From Leptobrachium leishanense (lineage: Eukaryota; Chordata; Amphibia; Anura; Megophryidae): DNA of 64,000 nt. The position numbers and the translations under genes are program-made. The notes beneath the pieces were generated by a model that saw only the letters and a list, made by a program, of their open reading frames with translations, was not told the origin of the DNA and ran no database searches. Positions 12,331 to 24,126 of this stretch are shown one piece after another. Where the stretch lies: the NCBI GenBank assembly GCA_009667805.1, contig CM019070.1, forward strand, positions 56,281,735 through 56,345,734, written 5' to 3'. Within the stretch, counting starts at the first letter, position 1, and each line of letters opens with the position of its first letter.

Positions 12331-12787
12331 GGCTGGCGTCAGACGAACGCAGTGATCACGTCCATGTTGCCGCACAGTTTAATGTCCGTCGTAGCATAGA
12401 ATCATGATCAATAGAGACCCACACACGAAGTATGTGCACACCGAACTGCGCACGCACAACGCACGTGGCATACGGACGCAAGTTAGGCAAGAACGTAAAA
12501 CCGCTAGACGGATGGGCAGAGTGCACCACGTTCGCGTAGCATTCTGTGTGAGTGATGAAGAGATGTCAGATGCAGCGCATTTGCGACGTCCAGCACCTTG
12601 ACGCACAGAATGGCTTTTCATATCCTTTTCCAATTTCTATAATTCTTTTATATTGATTTTGTTTCCCATAATTCCTTTTTTTTTCTTTCTACGTCTGTCG
12701 ACAAAAACGGACCGTGTGGTGTCTATAGTATCTTCCGTTATGTACGCATGCAGTGTGCGCTCTGACTACGTTCGTCTGACATTAGCC
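12331..12787. mobile_element. Harbinger-type MITE (GGCTGGGGTCAGAC family)
   Basis: The left terminus is GGCTGGCGTCAGACGAACGC and the right end is its imperfect complement ending ATTAGCC. It is flanked by TTA at 12328-12330 and 12788-12790. A 3-bp TWA target duplication is typical of PIF/Harbinger elements. The interior is CpG-rich and non-coding. Related copies lie at 24459-24885, 35071-36041 and 58493-58903. Confidence 0.75.
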
Positions 12788-13019
12788 TTACCAAGACATT
12801 TGACATGTTAACCCATTAGGTGCCCACTTATGCTCATTGTCTTTTGGAGTTGACTTTGACAAATTGGTCTGCGGTCCCTTGGCAGCAGGCCAGCATCCTC
12901 ACTTCTCCAATAGGTAGAGGGCATGTATAATGTGGAGAAGCGTGCCAAGGAGGATGAGGTCACCAAGAAGGAGGGAGCTTTGGTTACACCTCCTAACAAT
13001 ACAGGTCTCAAATATTCAT

Positions 13020-13362
13020 AGGGTGCGCTTCCACATCTTCTTAGATGTGCTACAGCTATGTGCGCCTGTACTGACGTGTTTACCAGCATCCATCGAAGCA
13101 TTTTGACGCTGCAACAGGGCCGTCACACGCTTGTGCGCGCACAACAAGCGTCCGTTATCCAAGCCTCTCCAGCAAAGAGCTAGGATGGACGTGGATGGAG
13201 CTGCAAAGTGCGATTCTCCATAGGAGGATCGCACTTTGCAGCACTGAGCGCACGGAGTTCGCTCAGCAAGGTGGCCAGACAGGCGTAGAGAAGGAAGGAA
13301 TGCCCACTCTCACGGACGTTCCTTCTGCTCTCCAATGACACTCATCTGACCCCGGCCTGAAG
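13020..13362. mobile_element. MITE related to 51980-52273
   Basis: The right end CATCTGACCCCGGCC resembles the Harbinger-type family terminus. The interior (CTCACGGACGTTCCTTCT, AGGATCGCACTTTGCAGC) is the complement of segments in 51980-52273, so the two are opposite-strand copies of one subfamily. The left boundary is approximate. Confidence 0.6.
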
Positions 13363-14828
13363 GGAAACACAAATTTCAAAGAAACTATTACAATCGCACA
13401 CTAGAGGAACCAGGCACCCTTATGCGTACTCGCAAATTCGAGAATATTACGCCATGCTGATGAAGCCGTAATTTGGTTTTTTTCTTTTTAAGGAAATAAT
13501 GTGGTGTAACATGGTTCCAGTGGGAAGGAATTATGCATACAGGGTGAACAGTAACCCAAGTAGTCCAGTGAATAGTTTCATGCGGAAATAAGAGGATGCA
13601 TAAGGATGCCTGGTTACTCTAGGATGGGGTTGTAAGAGCTTTTGTGAAATATGTATTTCCCTGATAGGATCATGACTTCAGCTGTTTCCAAACACAAATC
13701 AATATAATTTGCTATAGTCCTGCTCAGCTGTAGACTGAGATAACTCTGTATCAGGCACCTGATGGTGCCTTTTAGAAGACCAGAGTTACGTCTGTCCCAA
13801 GTGAAGGGGTTTACTACCACTTGAAGGGAGAAAACTAGTACATGGTTTATATTGCTAAAAATAAATACTTATTTTACCATAGTGGATTTTTATTAGAATT
13901 AAAAAAAAATTCTTCCTCTCTTATAATTTAATGTTTGATTGTGTCTGGTTAACCGGGGGGGGGGGGGAGAGTTTATGCATTGCTGGGACAGTAAATACCC
14001 TTTTACCTTTTTAATTCATTTCTATAGCTGCGTGAGAGGAGGGGATACAAAACATAAGTATTTAAAATGCTGATACTTGCTCCTCTTCATTTGCGTGTTT
14101 CCTCCATTTTAATGTTTTGGCATATGTGTTGGTACATTTTAAATCAATCTCTCTGCGATATTTCTGTCAAACGCAAACGCATTTCTCTTTTTGGCAAAGT
14201 TTGTTCCTTTTAATATAAGCACTTAGAATTTAACACACATCCAAACGCAGCCAACTTGTAACAAAAATACTAATGCAGAATCCAATAAAGTAATTTAAGA
14301 CAAATATATCTGCAAATGTTCTAATGGCCCATTCAGTTAGTGCTTACAGTAAGTCCTTTCCAGATGTTAAAATTACCTGAATTTGTAAGCAGTGAATTAA
14401 TTGGCATGAATCGTGACTATATAAGGAGGCCTCCTTTTCAATCTCGAATTGCTTTTATCTATATTGCCCTTGTTTTAAGCACATCAGATATAGTTCATTT
14501 AAAGGCACTTTTTCTTCTTTTTTTTCCCCTCGTCTTAAAGCTTGAAATCCAGAGCTGTGCGCTCAGATGAATAAGATGTTTGCTTATAACACTTGTGTAA
14601 CTTCTTCATTCTGGCGGCGGATGAGTCTGAAAGAATTTGACTTGGCTTTTACCCTGCTTTGTTCACTTTATCAAACTGGGAGGTAGTTAAACTCTTGCAG
14701 CTTGGGTTGAGTAACCATTTCTTAGTTTTTCCTTTACACCACCTCCTATCTTTTGTGCAAAAGAATTATCAAACTTATTGCATATGCAATGTTAAGGTAC
14801 CAGTGACTGATGGAGCCATAATGTAGAA
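13363..14828. other. no recognisable gene; G-run and AT-rich sequence
   Basis: A run of about 14 G lies at 13954-13967. Otherwise AT-rich sequence with short ORFs and no domain, RNA gene or repeat boundary that I can support. Confidence 0.5.
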
Positions 14829-14836
14829 CCGCTGAC

Positions 14837-17018
14837 CAGGGCAGCCATCAGAAATGATGGGGCCCCTTACTAAAACTCACGATGGGGCCCCCGCCCCCCC
14901 CAACGGCACTCCCTCAACCTCCAACAGCCTTTCTCCCCCTTCAAAAAAAAAGGACATAAAATAGCACCACAGCAATAAAACTCCCAGTAATGTGTAGTGT
15001 GTATGAGCGTATCACAGAATTCACAGCAATAAAATTCAAAGTAATGTGCGGTGTGTATGAACGTATCACAGAATCCACAGCAATAAATCTCACAGTAACG
15101 GGCTGTATATGATGGCCTTTGGGTCTGGGCCTTGTCCCTGGGTCTGGTTTGGGAATTGGGGTCTGTGCTCTGGGCCTTGGGGTCTGGGCTGGGCCTGGTC
15201 CCTGGGGTGTGGTCTGGGACTGGGCCTTGGAGTCTGGTCCCTGGGGTCTGGGCCCTGAATCTGGCCAGGGGTCTGGTCCATGGGGTCTGGGCCCTGAGTC
15301 TGGCCTGGGGTCTGGGCCTTGGGGTCTGGGCCTTGAGGTCTGGGCTCTGGGTCTGAGCCTTGGGGTCTGGACCCTGGACCCTGGGGTCTGGGCCCTGGGT
15401 TTGGGCCTTGGGGTCTGGGCCCTGGGTCTGGGCTCTGGGTCTGGGCCTTGGGGTCTGGGCCTTGGTCTGGGCCTTGGGGACTGGGCCTTGGGGTCTGGGC
15501 CCTAGGGTCTGGGCCTTGGGGACTGGGCCCTGGGCCTGGGGACTGGGCCCTGGGGTCTGGGTCTTGGGGACTGGGGTCTGGGCCTTGGGGTCTGGGCCTT
15601 GGGGTCTGGGCCCTAGGGCCTTGGGGTCTGGGCCTTGGGGTCTGGGCCTTGGGGACTGGGCCCTGGGTCTGGCCCCTGGGTCTGGGCCTTGGGGTCTGGG
15701 CCTTGGCCCTGGGGTCTCGCCCCTGAGCCTTGTGGTCTGGGCCTTGGGTTCTGGGCCTTGGGGTCTGGGCCCTGGGTCTGGGACCTAGGGTCTGGGCCCT
15801 GGGTTTTGGGTCTGGGCCTTGGGGTCTGGGCCCTGGGTCTGGGCCTTGGGGACTGGGCCCTGGGTCTGGCCCCTGGGGACTGGGTCTGGGCCTTGGGGTC
15901 TGGGCCCTGGGTCTGGGCCTTGGGTCAGGGCCCTGGGCCTTGGGGTCTGGGCCCTGAGCCCTCGGGTCTGGGCCTTGGGGTCTGGGCCTTGGGGTCTGGG
16001 CCCTGGGTCGCGGTCTGGGCCCTGTGTCGGGGTCTGGTCCCTGGGTCTGGGCCCTGGGTCTGGGTCTTGGGGTCTGGGCCCTAGGGTCTGGGCCCTAGGG
16101 TCTGGGCCCTGGGCCTAGGGTCTGGGCCCAGGGCTTGGGCCCTGGGGTCTGGGCCCTGAGCCTTGGGGACTGGGCCTTGGGGTCTGGGTCTGGGCCTTGG
16201 GGTCTGGGCCCTGGGTCCTGGGGTCTGGGCCTTGGGGTCTGGGCCTTGGGGTCTGGGCCCTAGGGTCTGGGCCTTGGGGTCTGGGCCCTGGGTCTGGGCC
16301 TTGGGGACTGGGCCTTGGGGTCTGTGCCCCTGGGTCTGGGCCTTGGGGTCTGGGCCCTGGGTCCTGGGGTCTGGGCCTTGGGGTCTGGGCCCTAGGGTCT
16401 GGGCCTTGGGGACTGAGCCCTGGTTCTGGGCCTTGGGTCTGGCCCCTGGGTCTTGGGGTCTGGGCCCTGGGTCTGGGCCTTGGGGTCAGGGCCCTAGGGT
16501 CTGGGCAGTTGGGGTCTGGGCCCTGGGTCTGGGCCTTGGGGACTGGGCCTTGGGGTCTAGGCCCTGGGTCTTGGCGTCTGGGCCTTGGGGACTGGGCCTT
16601 GGGATCTGGGCCCTGGGTCTTGGGGTCTGGGTCTTGGGGTCTGGGCCTTGGCTCACCACTCCGCTGTCTTCTTTTCTTCTATCTTCTTTTCATCTGTTTT
16701 TCTTCTGTCTTCTTTATTTCTCCTTTTCTTCTTTTCTTCAGCCCGGGCCCTCCATCTCAGGTGCAGCTTCACTGAGTGGAGGGGCGGAGCCAAAGCAACG
16801 TGCTTGGGAGGCCCCTACACGCTGCTTGGCCCCGCCCAGCCAGCCAGCCAGTGAAGCTGCCAGGAGCCAGAGGAGACACAGTGTCTCCTCCGGCTCCTGC
16901 TGCAGCAGCAGCAGCAGGGACACGGCTCCGGATTCGGACTCATAGAGTCCGATACCGGAGCTGTGAAAGGGCGACGCCTTACGGCAGCATGGGGCGTAAT
17001 GCCCTGATGGCGGCCCTG
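14837..17018. mobile_element. non-autonomous hAT element carrying a minisatellite
   Basis: The ends are CAGGGCAGCCATCAG on the left and CTGATGGCGGCCCTG on the right, an inverted repeat with few mismatches. Both sides are flanked by the identical octamer CCGCTGAC (14829-14836 and 17019-17026), a perfect hAT-type 8-bp duplication. The 2.2-kb interior has no transposase. It holds short AATAAA-containing repeats at 14955-15100, a 1.5-kb G-rich minisatellite and a GC-rich tail with a CAG-type run. It must have been mobilised in trans. Confidence 0.88.
15118..16650. repeat. G-rich ~15-bp minisatellite
   Basis: Roughly 100 imperfect units of the pattern GGGTCTGGGCCTTGG (variants CCCTGG, CCCTAGG, GGACTGGG). 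All three plus-strand frames stay open for long stretches as Trp-Ala-Leu-Gly-Ser-Gly-Pro-type repeats, because the unit lacks stop codons. These are not genes. GGG tracts spaced every few bases give strong potential for G-quadruplex structure on the plus strand. Confidence 0.95.
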
Positions 17019-17043
17019 CCGCTGACCTAAAATATGCATAATG

Positions 17044-17575
17044 TGTCACGAATCCCCCTTGGGTCTATGTCTGATACTGATCCCTGTGCACAGTATACTA
17101 TCTACCCGTCCGATCCTTAGGTGGTTGGTAAAGTTAACTATCTTCAGGGAACAGAACACTTACCCAGCAATGGTTAACAGATACCAGACTACAAAGATAT
17201 ATTTAGTTTGGATCACAGGGATCTTAGTACCAAGAGAGCTAGTTAGATTTATACCAATATTGATACACTGAGCAGGCATTACGGTACACACAGCGGGTTC
17301 GTCGGTAAATGCCAGGTTGGTACACAGAGCGGGTTTGTCAGAGTGTGCCAGGTTCATACACTTACAATAGCTAAAGCCAACAGAAAGTGCTGAGGGATGT
17401 GAAACCCATGTCAGGGTACAGGAGTGAGACGCTGGGCTTTAAACCCGACAGACGCCATGTCATCAAGCTGTGCCTCGCCCCTTGGAGTCTCACGTGACCG
17501 CAATGCCTTTGCTTCACTCAGTGCCCAGCCAGCGAGCAGGACGCTGCTAGGCACCGGGTAGCTTGGGACGTGACA
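17044..17575. mobile_element. solo LTR
   Basis: A 532-bp segment begins TGTCACG and ends CGTGACA, flanked by the identical pentamer TAATG (17039-17043 and 17576-17580). TG...CA ends with a 5-bp duplication mark an LTR left after recombination of an LTR retroelement. It sits only 12 bp beyond the duplication of the hAT element at 14837-17018. Confidence 0.85.
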
Positions 17576-17580
17576 TAATG

Positions 17581-18715
17581 AGAATGTTACTTAAGTGCCT
17601 AAAACATGCGCGAGAAGGGGATTTGGTAGCACGTGGAAGTGAAATAAAAGCTAACGCAGGAACTTTTGGGAATGCAGTTCCTCAATGATTTTTTTTTTTC
17701 TTTTTTACTTTTCCAAGTGAATTCCCTTTTGCCCCAACTGCTGAAATGCATTTATTAGGTTCAGTTTGTTTTCTTAATAAGTTACCAGAAATATATTTAT
17801 TATAATGATCATGATTCCCTAAAACCCAGCTTAGTACATTTCAATATTAAGATCCCGTTCGAGTATCACCAGTTAATGGGTGATCAGCATTTTTGGAGCA
17901 TTACCATAACAGGTTTTTTTTTTCAGGGGGGGGGTGGTTGGGGACTAGACCCCTGAGGTAAAGGGATACTCCTTGTAAAACAAGAGGTAGTGCTCATGGA
18001 GGGGACACATTATTATTATAATTATCCTTATATAGCGCTACAAATTCTGCAGCACTTTAAAAGTTCAGTGTACAAGGAGTTGATACATTAGAATACCACA
18101 CATGGATGATGACCTGATTCAGGGGCACCCTGTTCCCAAGGGACCTTTCAATCTATGAGTTTTACAAGTATTTTGTGAGGTAGACATATCCATATCGTTA
18201 GGTGTCTTGCCCAAGGCCACTGTTGTTAAACCCTAAATTACAGTATCTTGAATTCTCTCCAGGGCCAGATCTTCCTCTGTACCCTTCTTTTCTACAGTTT
18301 GTGCTTCCAATGAAGCTGCAGCTGTCTTGTAACTGTGAGGGATTTGTTGCTGGATGGGGTGTCCAGCCAATCCAATGGCTGTTTGGGACTGTACTCAACT
18401 GTACATTCCTGACCTATATCCCGGGCAGCGGGTAGGCAAAACCCTTCTAGAACACATACTGGGGCCGGAGAGGATGCTCATGTCGATCAACATGACAGTT
18501 CAAATTTTCACTGACTGGTCATGGTAGTTAGAACTTCCCTTTTTTAAATTTTGTGGCAGTGATTCTGCGGATGTGATTGTGACACAATGAGCCAGCGAGG
18601 GATAGGTCATGTGCACAATGAGTGAAAGGGATTATAGCACAATTGTTGAAAAGAGCGGAGGTGCATTGGCATAATGAGGGTGTGATGGATGAGCCAGATT
18701 TCAGAATCCCTATTC
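17581..18715. other. unclassified, with a dispersed-repeat fragment
   Basis: The stretch 18010-18225 has CCTTATATAGCGCTACAAAT followed by CTGCAGCACTTT and ends TGTCTTGCCCAAGGCCACTG, a layout I associate with a repeat common in frog DNA, though I cannot name its family. The remainder shows no gene. Confidence 0.4.
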
Positions 18716-18876
18716 CGGTGGTTCCAACCCTGGTCCTCAGGTACCCCTAGTAGGCCAGTTTTGCCAGATTTTTGGTATTTTGATAGGTGATGTGATTGCA
18801 GGATTCTGTCTGCATGTCCCCCAATGGTGATCATTAACACCTGGCCTGTTGGGGGCACTTGAGGACCAGGGTTGAG
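18716..18876. mobile_element. small hAT-like MITE
   Basis: The ends CGGTGGTTCCAACCCTGG plus TCCTCA and its complement TGAGGACCAGGGTTGAGAA form an inverted repeat about 160 bp apart, with AGGCCAG and CTGGCCT also paired inside. No convincing 8-bp duplication is visible. Confidence 0.55.
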
Positions 18877-19237
18877 AATAGACTTAGAAAAGATCACAAA
18901 ATTTAAGCACAAAGTGACACATAGGGAGTAAAATATTTTCCTTACCAAACATACACGTGCTTTGTTTTTCTCTTGTAAGATATCAGCAATAGGGATGAGC
19001 TGTTCGGTTCGCTATGTTCAGAGTTCAATTCGAACATCGCCCATTCGGATGTTCGTGAACTCCAAACATTTCCACGTGTTAACAGCATGTTCGCCCACAA
19101 TGCACCACAATGGACCACAATGGACCACAATGCACTTTTCCACTGGCCTGAAGCTTGTAATTGGCTACAGCCTACACCTGACCACAGTCTAGGTGCAAGA
19201 CAGGTGCAAGACTATGCCAATCACGGCTCAGAGCCCT

Positions 19238-19299
19238 GGTTGGGCAAATTTTGCCCAATCATGGGCTCACAGAGCTAAGTCCCGCAGCACACTATATAA
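19238..19299 (+). promoter_or_regulatory. hAT promoter, copy 1
   Basis: An inverted repeat at 19240-19259 (TTGGGCAAA and its complement, containing ATTGG/CCAAT-type boxes) lies about 30 bp upstream of CTATATAAG at 19292-19300. The arrangement is conserved in copy 0 and partly in copy 2. Transcription would run into the leader repeats and the transposase. Confidence 0.55.
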
Positions 19300-19329
19300 G
19301 GTGTCCCTTGTAGGAACAGCACGTGTTTT

Positions 19330-19780
19330 TTGAAAGGAGATTGTTGTGTTAGTGTGTGTTCTCACTGCCACCACCTATTGGGGGGTCTCACTTCTACAAA
19401 ATATCTGGGAATTGTTCTAATCTTTGTTATCACTGCCAGCAGCAATTGTGGGGGTCTCACTTCTAGAATATATCTTGGAATTGTGGTAATCTGTGTGTTC
19501 TCACTGCCAGCTATCAGGGGGTCCCACATACTTCTATCAGATTTATGCGAATTGTAATCTGTGTCTTGTCACTGTCACCCATCAGGGGGGCGCACTGATT
19601 TATAGGAGGTTCCTGGGAATTGTAATTTGTGTCTTGTCACTGCCACCCACCAGGGGGTCTCACTGATTTATAGGAGGTTTCTGGGAATTTTAATCTGTGT
19701 CTTGTCACTGGCTGACAGCTATCAGGGTGTCTCACTGAGTTATACCAGAGTTCTGGAAATCTTTAATCTAGATAACACAG
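19330..19780 (+). repeat. tandem leader repeats of hAT copy 1
   Basis: Six or so diverged units carry GGGGGTCTCACT ... GGAATTGT-AATCTGTGT ... TCACTGCCA. They lie between the TATA box and the first transposase Met and match leader arrays in the other copies. Unit order and number differ between copies. Confidence 0.75.
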
Positions 19781-19824
19781 TTGAATCAGAGTAGTGTATA
19801 TATTTAATCTATATATCACTCACC

Positions 19825-22679
19825 ATGTCAGAAAGACCAAAAAGGACAGGCAGATGCTCCCAGACACAGATAAGAGGGAAAGCAGCCTCTGTGTTGGAGG
19901 CTGTGTCTCTGGTCATCGTGGACATGGTGCATCCTCTGCAGGGGCACGCTTGTCCTTTCTAACTGGTGCTGGCCGTTTTAAGCAGCAGCAACATACAGAG
20001 GATTTGGTGGATTGGCTAACCAGGCCACCCTCATCCTCCGAGTCTTCTGCCAGCCAGGCTTGTGGTGCTTTACAGTCCACCTCAGCTGCCAAAGCATCTA
20101 ATGCAGCCTCCATGTCCACAGCTACTCCTGCCGTAGCCCCACTATCACACAAGGAGGAGTCAGCTGAACTGTTTCACTACAATGACAGTGACATGCTGCT
20201 TGAGGATGCGCAACGACTACAGTGCTCTGATTCAATCTCTGAGGTTGAGGAAGGAAGTATAATCAACCTAGAGGAAGGGGGTGCCAGTGATGACACACAA
20301 ATAACTGGCACTCATGTTGCCCCAGCAGCTGCAGCATATTGCCAAGTTGGCTCCACTGACGAGGAGATAGGGGGTGATGACAATGATGATGAGGTCACTG
20401 ACTCCACCTGGATGCCTGATCGAACAGAGGAGTCAAGTGAGGAGGCGGCACAACAAACATGAGGCACAACATCCTCTATGACCAAACGTAAATAGTCCAA
20501 GGCATCAGATGTCAGAGCTGCTCAGGTGCAGAGCACTGTTGTCTTAAAGCACACATTAAGGAACTGTGCTGTCTGGGAGTTCTTTAAGAAATGTGCAGCA
20601 GACCGCACCATTGCTATTTGTAATCTATGTCAGATGAGGATCAAGCTTGGGAAAGACATCCCACGCTTGGGTACCACGTGCTTGAGGCGACATATGATTA
20701 CCTGCCACACATCCCGTTGGCACAACACTTTGCATAGGTCCTCCTCCTGCTCATCTGTCTCTACCCCCACTATATGTCCTGCCATGTCATTGCCTACAAC
20801 CTCCACTGACAGGGATGATGCTACAGTAACGGGTGTACCAGGTCCTATCAGCTGAAGATTTACGCAGTCAGATTACGTTGCCCCAGCTGCTGCAGCGTAA
20901 GAAAAAATATAGTCCCAACCATCCTCAAGCACAGCGCCTAAATGCCAATTTAGCAAAATTACTCGCATTACAGCTGCTGCCGTTCCAGCTGGTGGACTCT
21001 GCTTCCATCTGTGAATTTGCTGAATGTGCTGTACCACAGTGGCAGGTTCCAAAACGCCATTTATTTTCACGGAAGGCTATTCCAGCACTATACCAGCACG
21101 TGGAAGACAATGTTATGGAGTCATTGGGAAAGGCAGTCAGCAGCAAGGTGCATGTGACTTTAGACACGTGGTCCAGCAAGCATGGACAGGGCCGTTACAT
21201 TTCCTTCACGGCACACTGGGTAACTCTGATTGCAGCTGGGAGGGATTCAAGACGGGGCTCTGTGCTGGAGCTTGTTCATCCACCACGCCTCCAGAAAGCT
21301 GCTTGTATGAGGTCTGTCTGCTCCACCACCTCTTCCTCCTCCTTCTCCTGTGAAGTGGCCGTTAAACCGACGCGTGGCAGGGGCTACGCAATGGCTCAAG
21401 CAAAAAGATGCCATACTGCGCTTGAGCTGGTTTGTTTAGGGGACAGGAGCCACACTGGGCCAGAAATTCTGTCAGCTCTGCAGGGGCAGGTGCAGAGATG
21501 GTTAACACCACGCCAGCTTCAGCTGGGAATGGTTGTCTGTGATAATGGCAGCAACCTTCTCTCCACCCTATGCCTGGGTAAGTTGACGCATGTACCATGC
21601 CTAGCACACGTCCTAAATCTGGTGGTACAGCATTTCCTAACCAGGTACCCAGGGCTGGCAGAGCTTCTCAGCCAGGCCAGAAAAGTCTGCAGCCACTTCA
21701 GACGGTCATTCCCAGCAAGTGTTCGCCTGGCAGAAATTCAAAGAGAATTCCACCTTCCCACAAACTGTCTGATCTGTGACATGCCCACCAGGTGGAACTC
21801 GACATTAGCAATGCTGCAGCGTCTGCACAAGCAGCAGAGGGCCATCAATGAGTACCTGTGTGAGTATGGCACAAGGACAGGTTCAGGTCAACTTGTTTTT
21901 TTCCCCCCCCGCAGTGGCTGATGATCAAGGATGCATGCACTGTACTGTCACCATTTGAGGAGGCAACGTGGATGGTGAGCAGGGACAGTGCGTGCATCAG
22001 TGACACAATTCCTTTAGTGTTCCTGCTGGAGCGCACTCTGCGGGGAATTATAGATGTGGCACTAGAGGCAGAGCAGCAGGAGAAAGAGGAGGCCTTCGCT
22101 AGCTCTCAAGGCCCCAGTCTTTACGCAGACAGCATTCCTGTGGGTCCTCAGATCAGACAGGAGGAGGATGAGGAGGAGGAATATTTAAGTAGTGAGGCGT
22201 TGAAGGTGGGGATTCCTCAAGGGAGGGTTTTGTGTGCCCAGAAACACAAGGACTAGTACGTGGCTGGGAGGAGGAAGTGCACGATGGGGTCATCCTCCTC
22301 ATTGACCAGGAAGACTCGGAAGCTAATGCCACCTCCAACCTCCCTGCATGGGCTCCCTTATCCTGCAAAGCCTGGTAAAGGACCCCAGGATCCGTGCTAT
22401 CAAGGAGAGGGATCATCACTGGTTGGCAAGCCTTCTTGATCCACGATACAAGGGTAAACTTGCAGAGCTCATCCTGCCCACACAGAGGGAGCACAGGATG
22501 AAACAACTTGAGGACTCTCTAAAGCGACACTTGTGTAACACCTTTCCAGGCACTGGTAGGTTACCAAGTGATGACACAGGTGCTTCTGAGGCTGTGGATG
22601 ATCAGAGGAAGAGCGGTGAAGGCCGGGGCCGCTTGACTGATGCCTTTTTACATTTTTTTAGTCCACGACGCCCAGGGAC
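19825..22679 (+). pseudogene. hAT transposase, copy 1, 5' coding part
   Basis: The family protein would bind the element's ends and catalyse excision and insertion. It starts MSERPK at 19825, where the leader meets coding in all copies. It has an acidic Ser/Glu-rich N-terminus, then a BED zinc finger near 20570-20710 (C-x2-C in ICNLC, H-x4-H in RRHMITCH), then the RNase H-like core: LDTWSSKHGQ (first Asp, about 21160), CDNGSN (second Asp, 21539), PCLAHVLNLV (C-x2-H, about 21595), TRWNSTL and PFEEAT (candidate catalytic Glu). Damage: a frameshift shortly after the start, a CGA-to-TGA stop at 20461, and a frame break near 21900. Coding resumes after the insertion at 27008. The copy is inactive. 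Confidence 0.88.
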
Positions 22680-22914
22680 TAGGGATGAGCCGAACACCCC
22701 CCGAGTTTGGTTCGGACCCAAACCCGAACTTTCCAAATGTTCGAATCCGAACCCGATACTCAATACAAGTCAATGGGGCTGAAAATTCTGTTTTTAGAGT
22801 GCCCTCCAAGAGGGCATATATGCTAGGTATTTGCCATAAAAGGTGTATGGGGGTCCGGGTAGTGCCCTGGGGGACAGGAAACAAGGACAAAAAGTAAAAA
22901 AAAAACGTTTTTAA

Positions 22915-24126
22915 CCCTTTCGCTGCTGAGGCTTTTCCCGCCCCTGTGCTGAGGTCATTTTTTACCTGTTTTGCGCATCATGTTTAAACGTGTTTTTAAG
23001 GCTTATTTTAGTATATGACCCAGACATATTATATATCGTTCTTTCCGTCAGACTCGGTAGATTCATAATATGTCATTATTATATGTATACGTTATGTCAT
23101 GTCTGTATATTATAACAAAAAATGCAATAAAATATGTATTTTCAATAATTTACAATGTGTAAAGTGTTTTTTTCCAAATTTTAACATGCGAGCAATTGCG
23201 GTTATATTTTGTATGGGGTGCGCTTGTTAAAAAAATTAGAGATGGGGTCTCGTTACATTTTTTTTTGGGGAAAATGACACTATTTTTAACAAACGCACCG
23301 CATACAAAAATCGTTAGTGCAGCATCATTGTTCACATTATAATTGAAATGGGAACAATATTGCTACACTAACAAACCAAAAAAAATAAAAAAAAGTGTTT
23401 TTTTTTTTTTTTTAATTTTTTTTTTTAATTTTTTTTAATTTTTATTTTTCGTTTTTTTTTTTTTTTACAAAATTTTTAACTTTCATGTTTGGTATCGTTG
23501 GAACGGCCATGCTCTGGCCGATCCAACCATATCAAAATTTAACCCCTAACTGCCACGGATCGGGAGATAGGGAGTTCATTGGAACTCCCTATCTCCACAC
23601 TTGGTGGCAGTTAGGGGTTAACGCTAGGACTGGCGTCCTCTGGGGGAGTTCCCGGAAGCTTGGCCGACATCCAAGATGTCGGCCAGCTCCGGGAAAGGAT
23701 CGCGAACCGGCGCTTTTCAGCGCCGATTCGCGATCCAGCTCCCCAGGGGTTAATGCCAGGCATCATTTGGAAGGGCAGGCTGTGCCCTTCCAAATGATGC
23801 CTGGGTTAAGCCCCGCAGAGCCACCGATCGGGAGGGAGAGAGGTCCGAAGGACCTCCCCCCCCTCCCTTTCAGGCGCCTCCTCCGCACATGCGGGGGGGG
23901 CGCCTGAATTAGGTGTCATCGCGCCCCCGCGATGACACCTAATAATGGCGGCTGGTGGTCCGGATGCCGGGCTGACATCCAGGATGTCAGCCCGCACCGG
24001 AGGGGCCAGCGATCGGCCGGAACCCGGCCGAACGCTGACCCCGATGTGAGGACGCGCTCAGCGCGTCCTCAGCACACCAGCGGTAATGCTGAGGACGCGC
24101 TGAGCGCATCCTTAGCATTGAAGTGG
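22915..24126. mobile_element. TTAA-target DNA element with hairpin string
   Basis: It is flanked by TTAA at 22911-22914 and 24127-24130. The matching point in hAT copy 3 (about 42349) has an uninterrupted TTAA-like site (CGCTTTTAAAGGGACAG). The termini CCCTTTCGCTGCTGAGG and CCTTAGCATTGAAGTGG are imperfect inverted repeats. A TTAA duplication is typical of piggyBac and Kolobok elements; I cannot decide which. The first half is AT-rich, and the second half is nearly all stem-loops. No transposase. A second, inverted fragment is at 25907-26580. Confidence 0.82.
23491..24120. repeat. string of about ten stem-loops
   Basis: Consecutive palindromes: 23491-23532; 23539-23621 (nested, an 18-bp outer stem bounded by TTAACCCC and GGGGTTAA plus a 15-bp inner stem); 23651-23693 (GGCCGACATC stem); 23697-23736 (GGATCGCGAA stem); 23757-23803 (19-bp stem GGCATCATTTGGAAGGGCA); 23840-23857; 23871-23907; 23909-23942; 23960-24000; and 24049-24120 (paired GAGGACGCGCT motifs). 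Almost every base outside short loops is paired. Confidence 0.85.

Noticed and set aside
15118..16780. Long overlapping ORFs of Trp-Gly-Leu-Gly-Pro repeats, 90-260 residues
   Set aside because: All three plus-strand frames are open because the G-rich unit contains no stop codons. The array lies inside a mobile element with a perfect target duplication.
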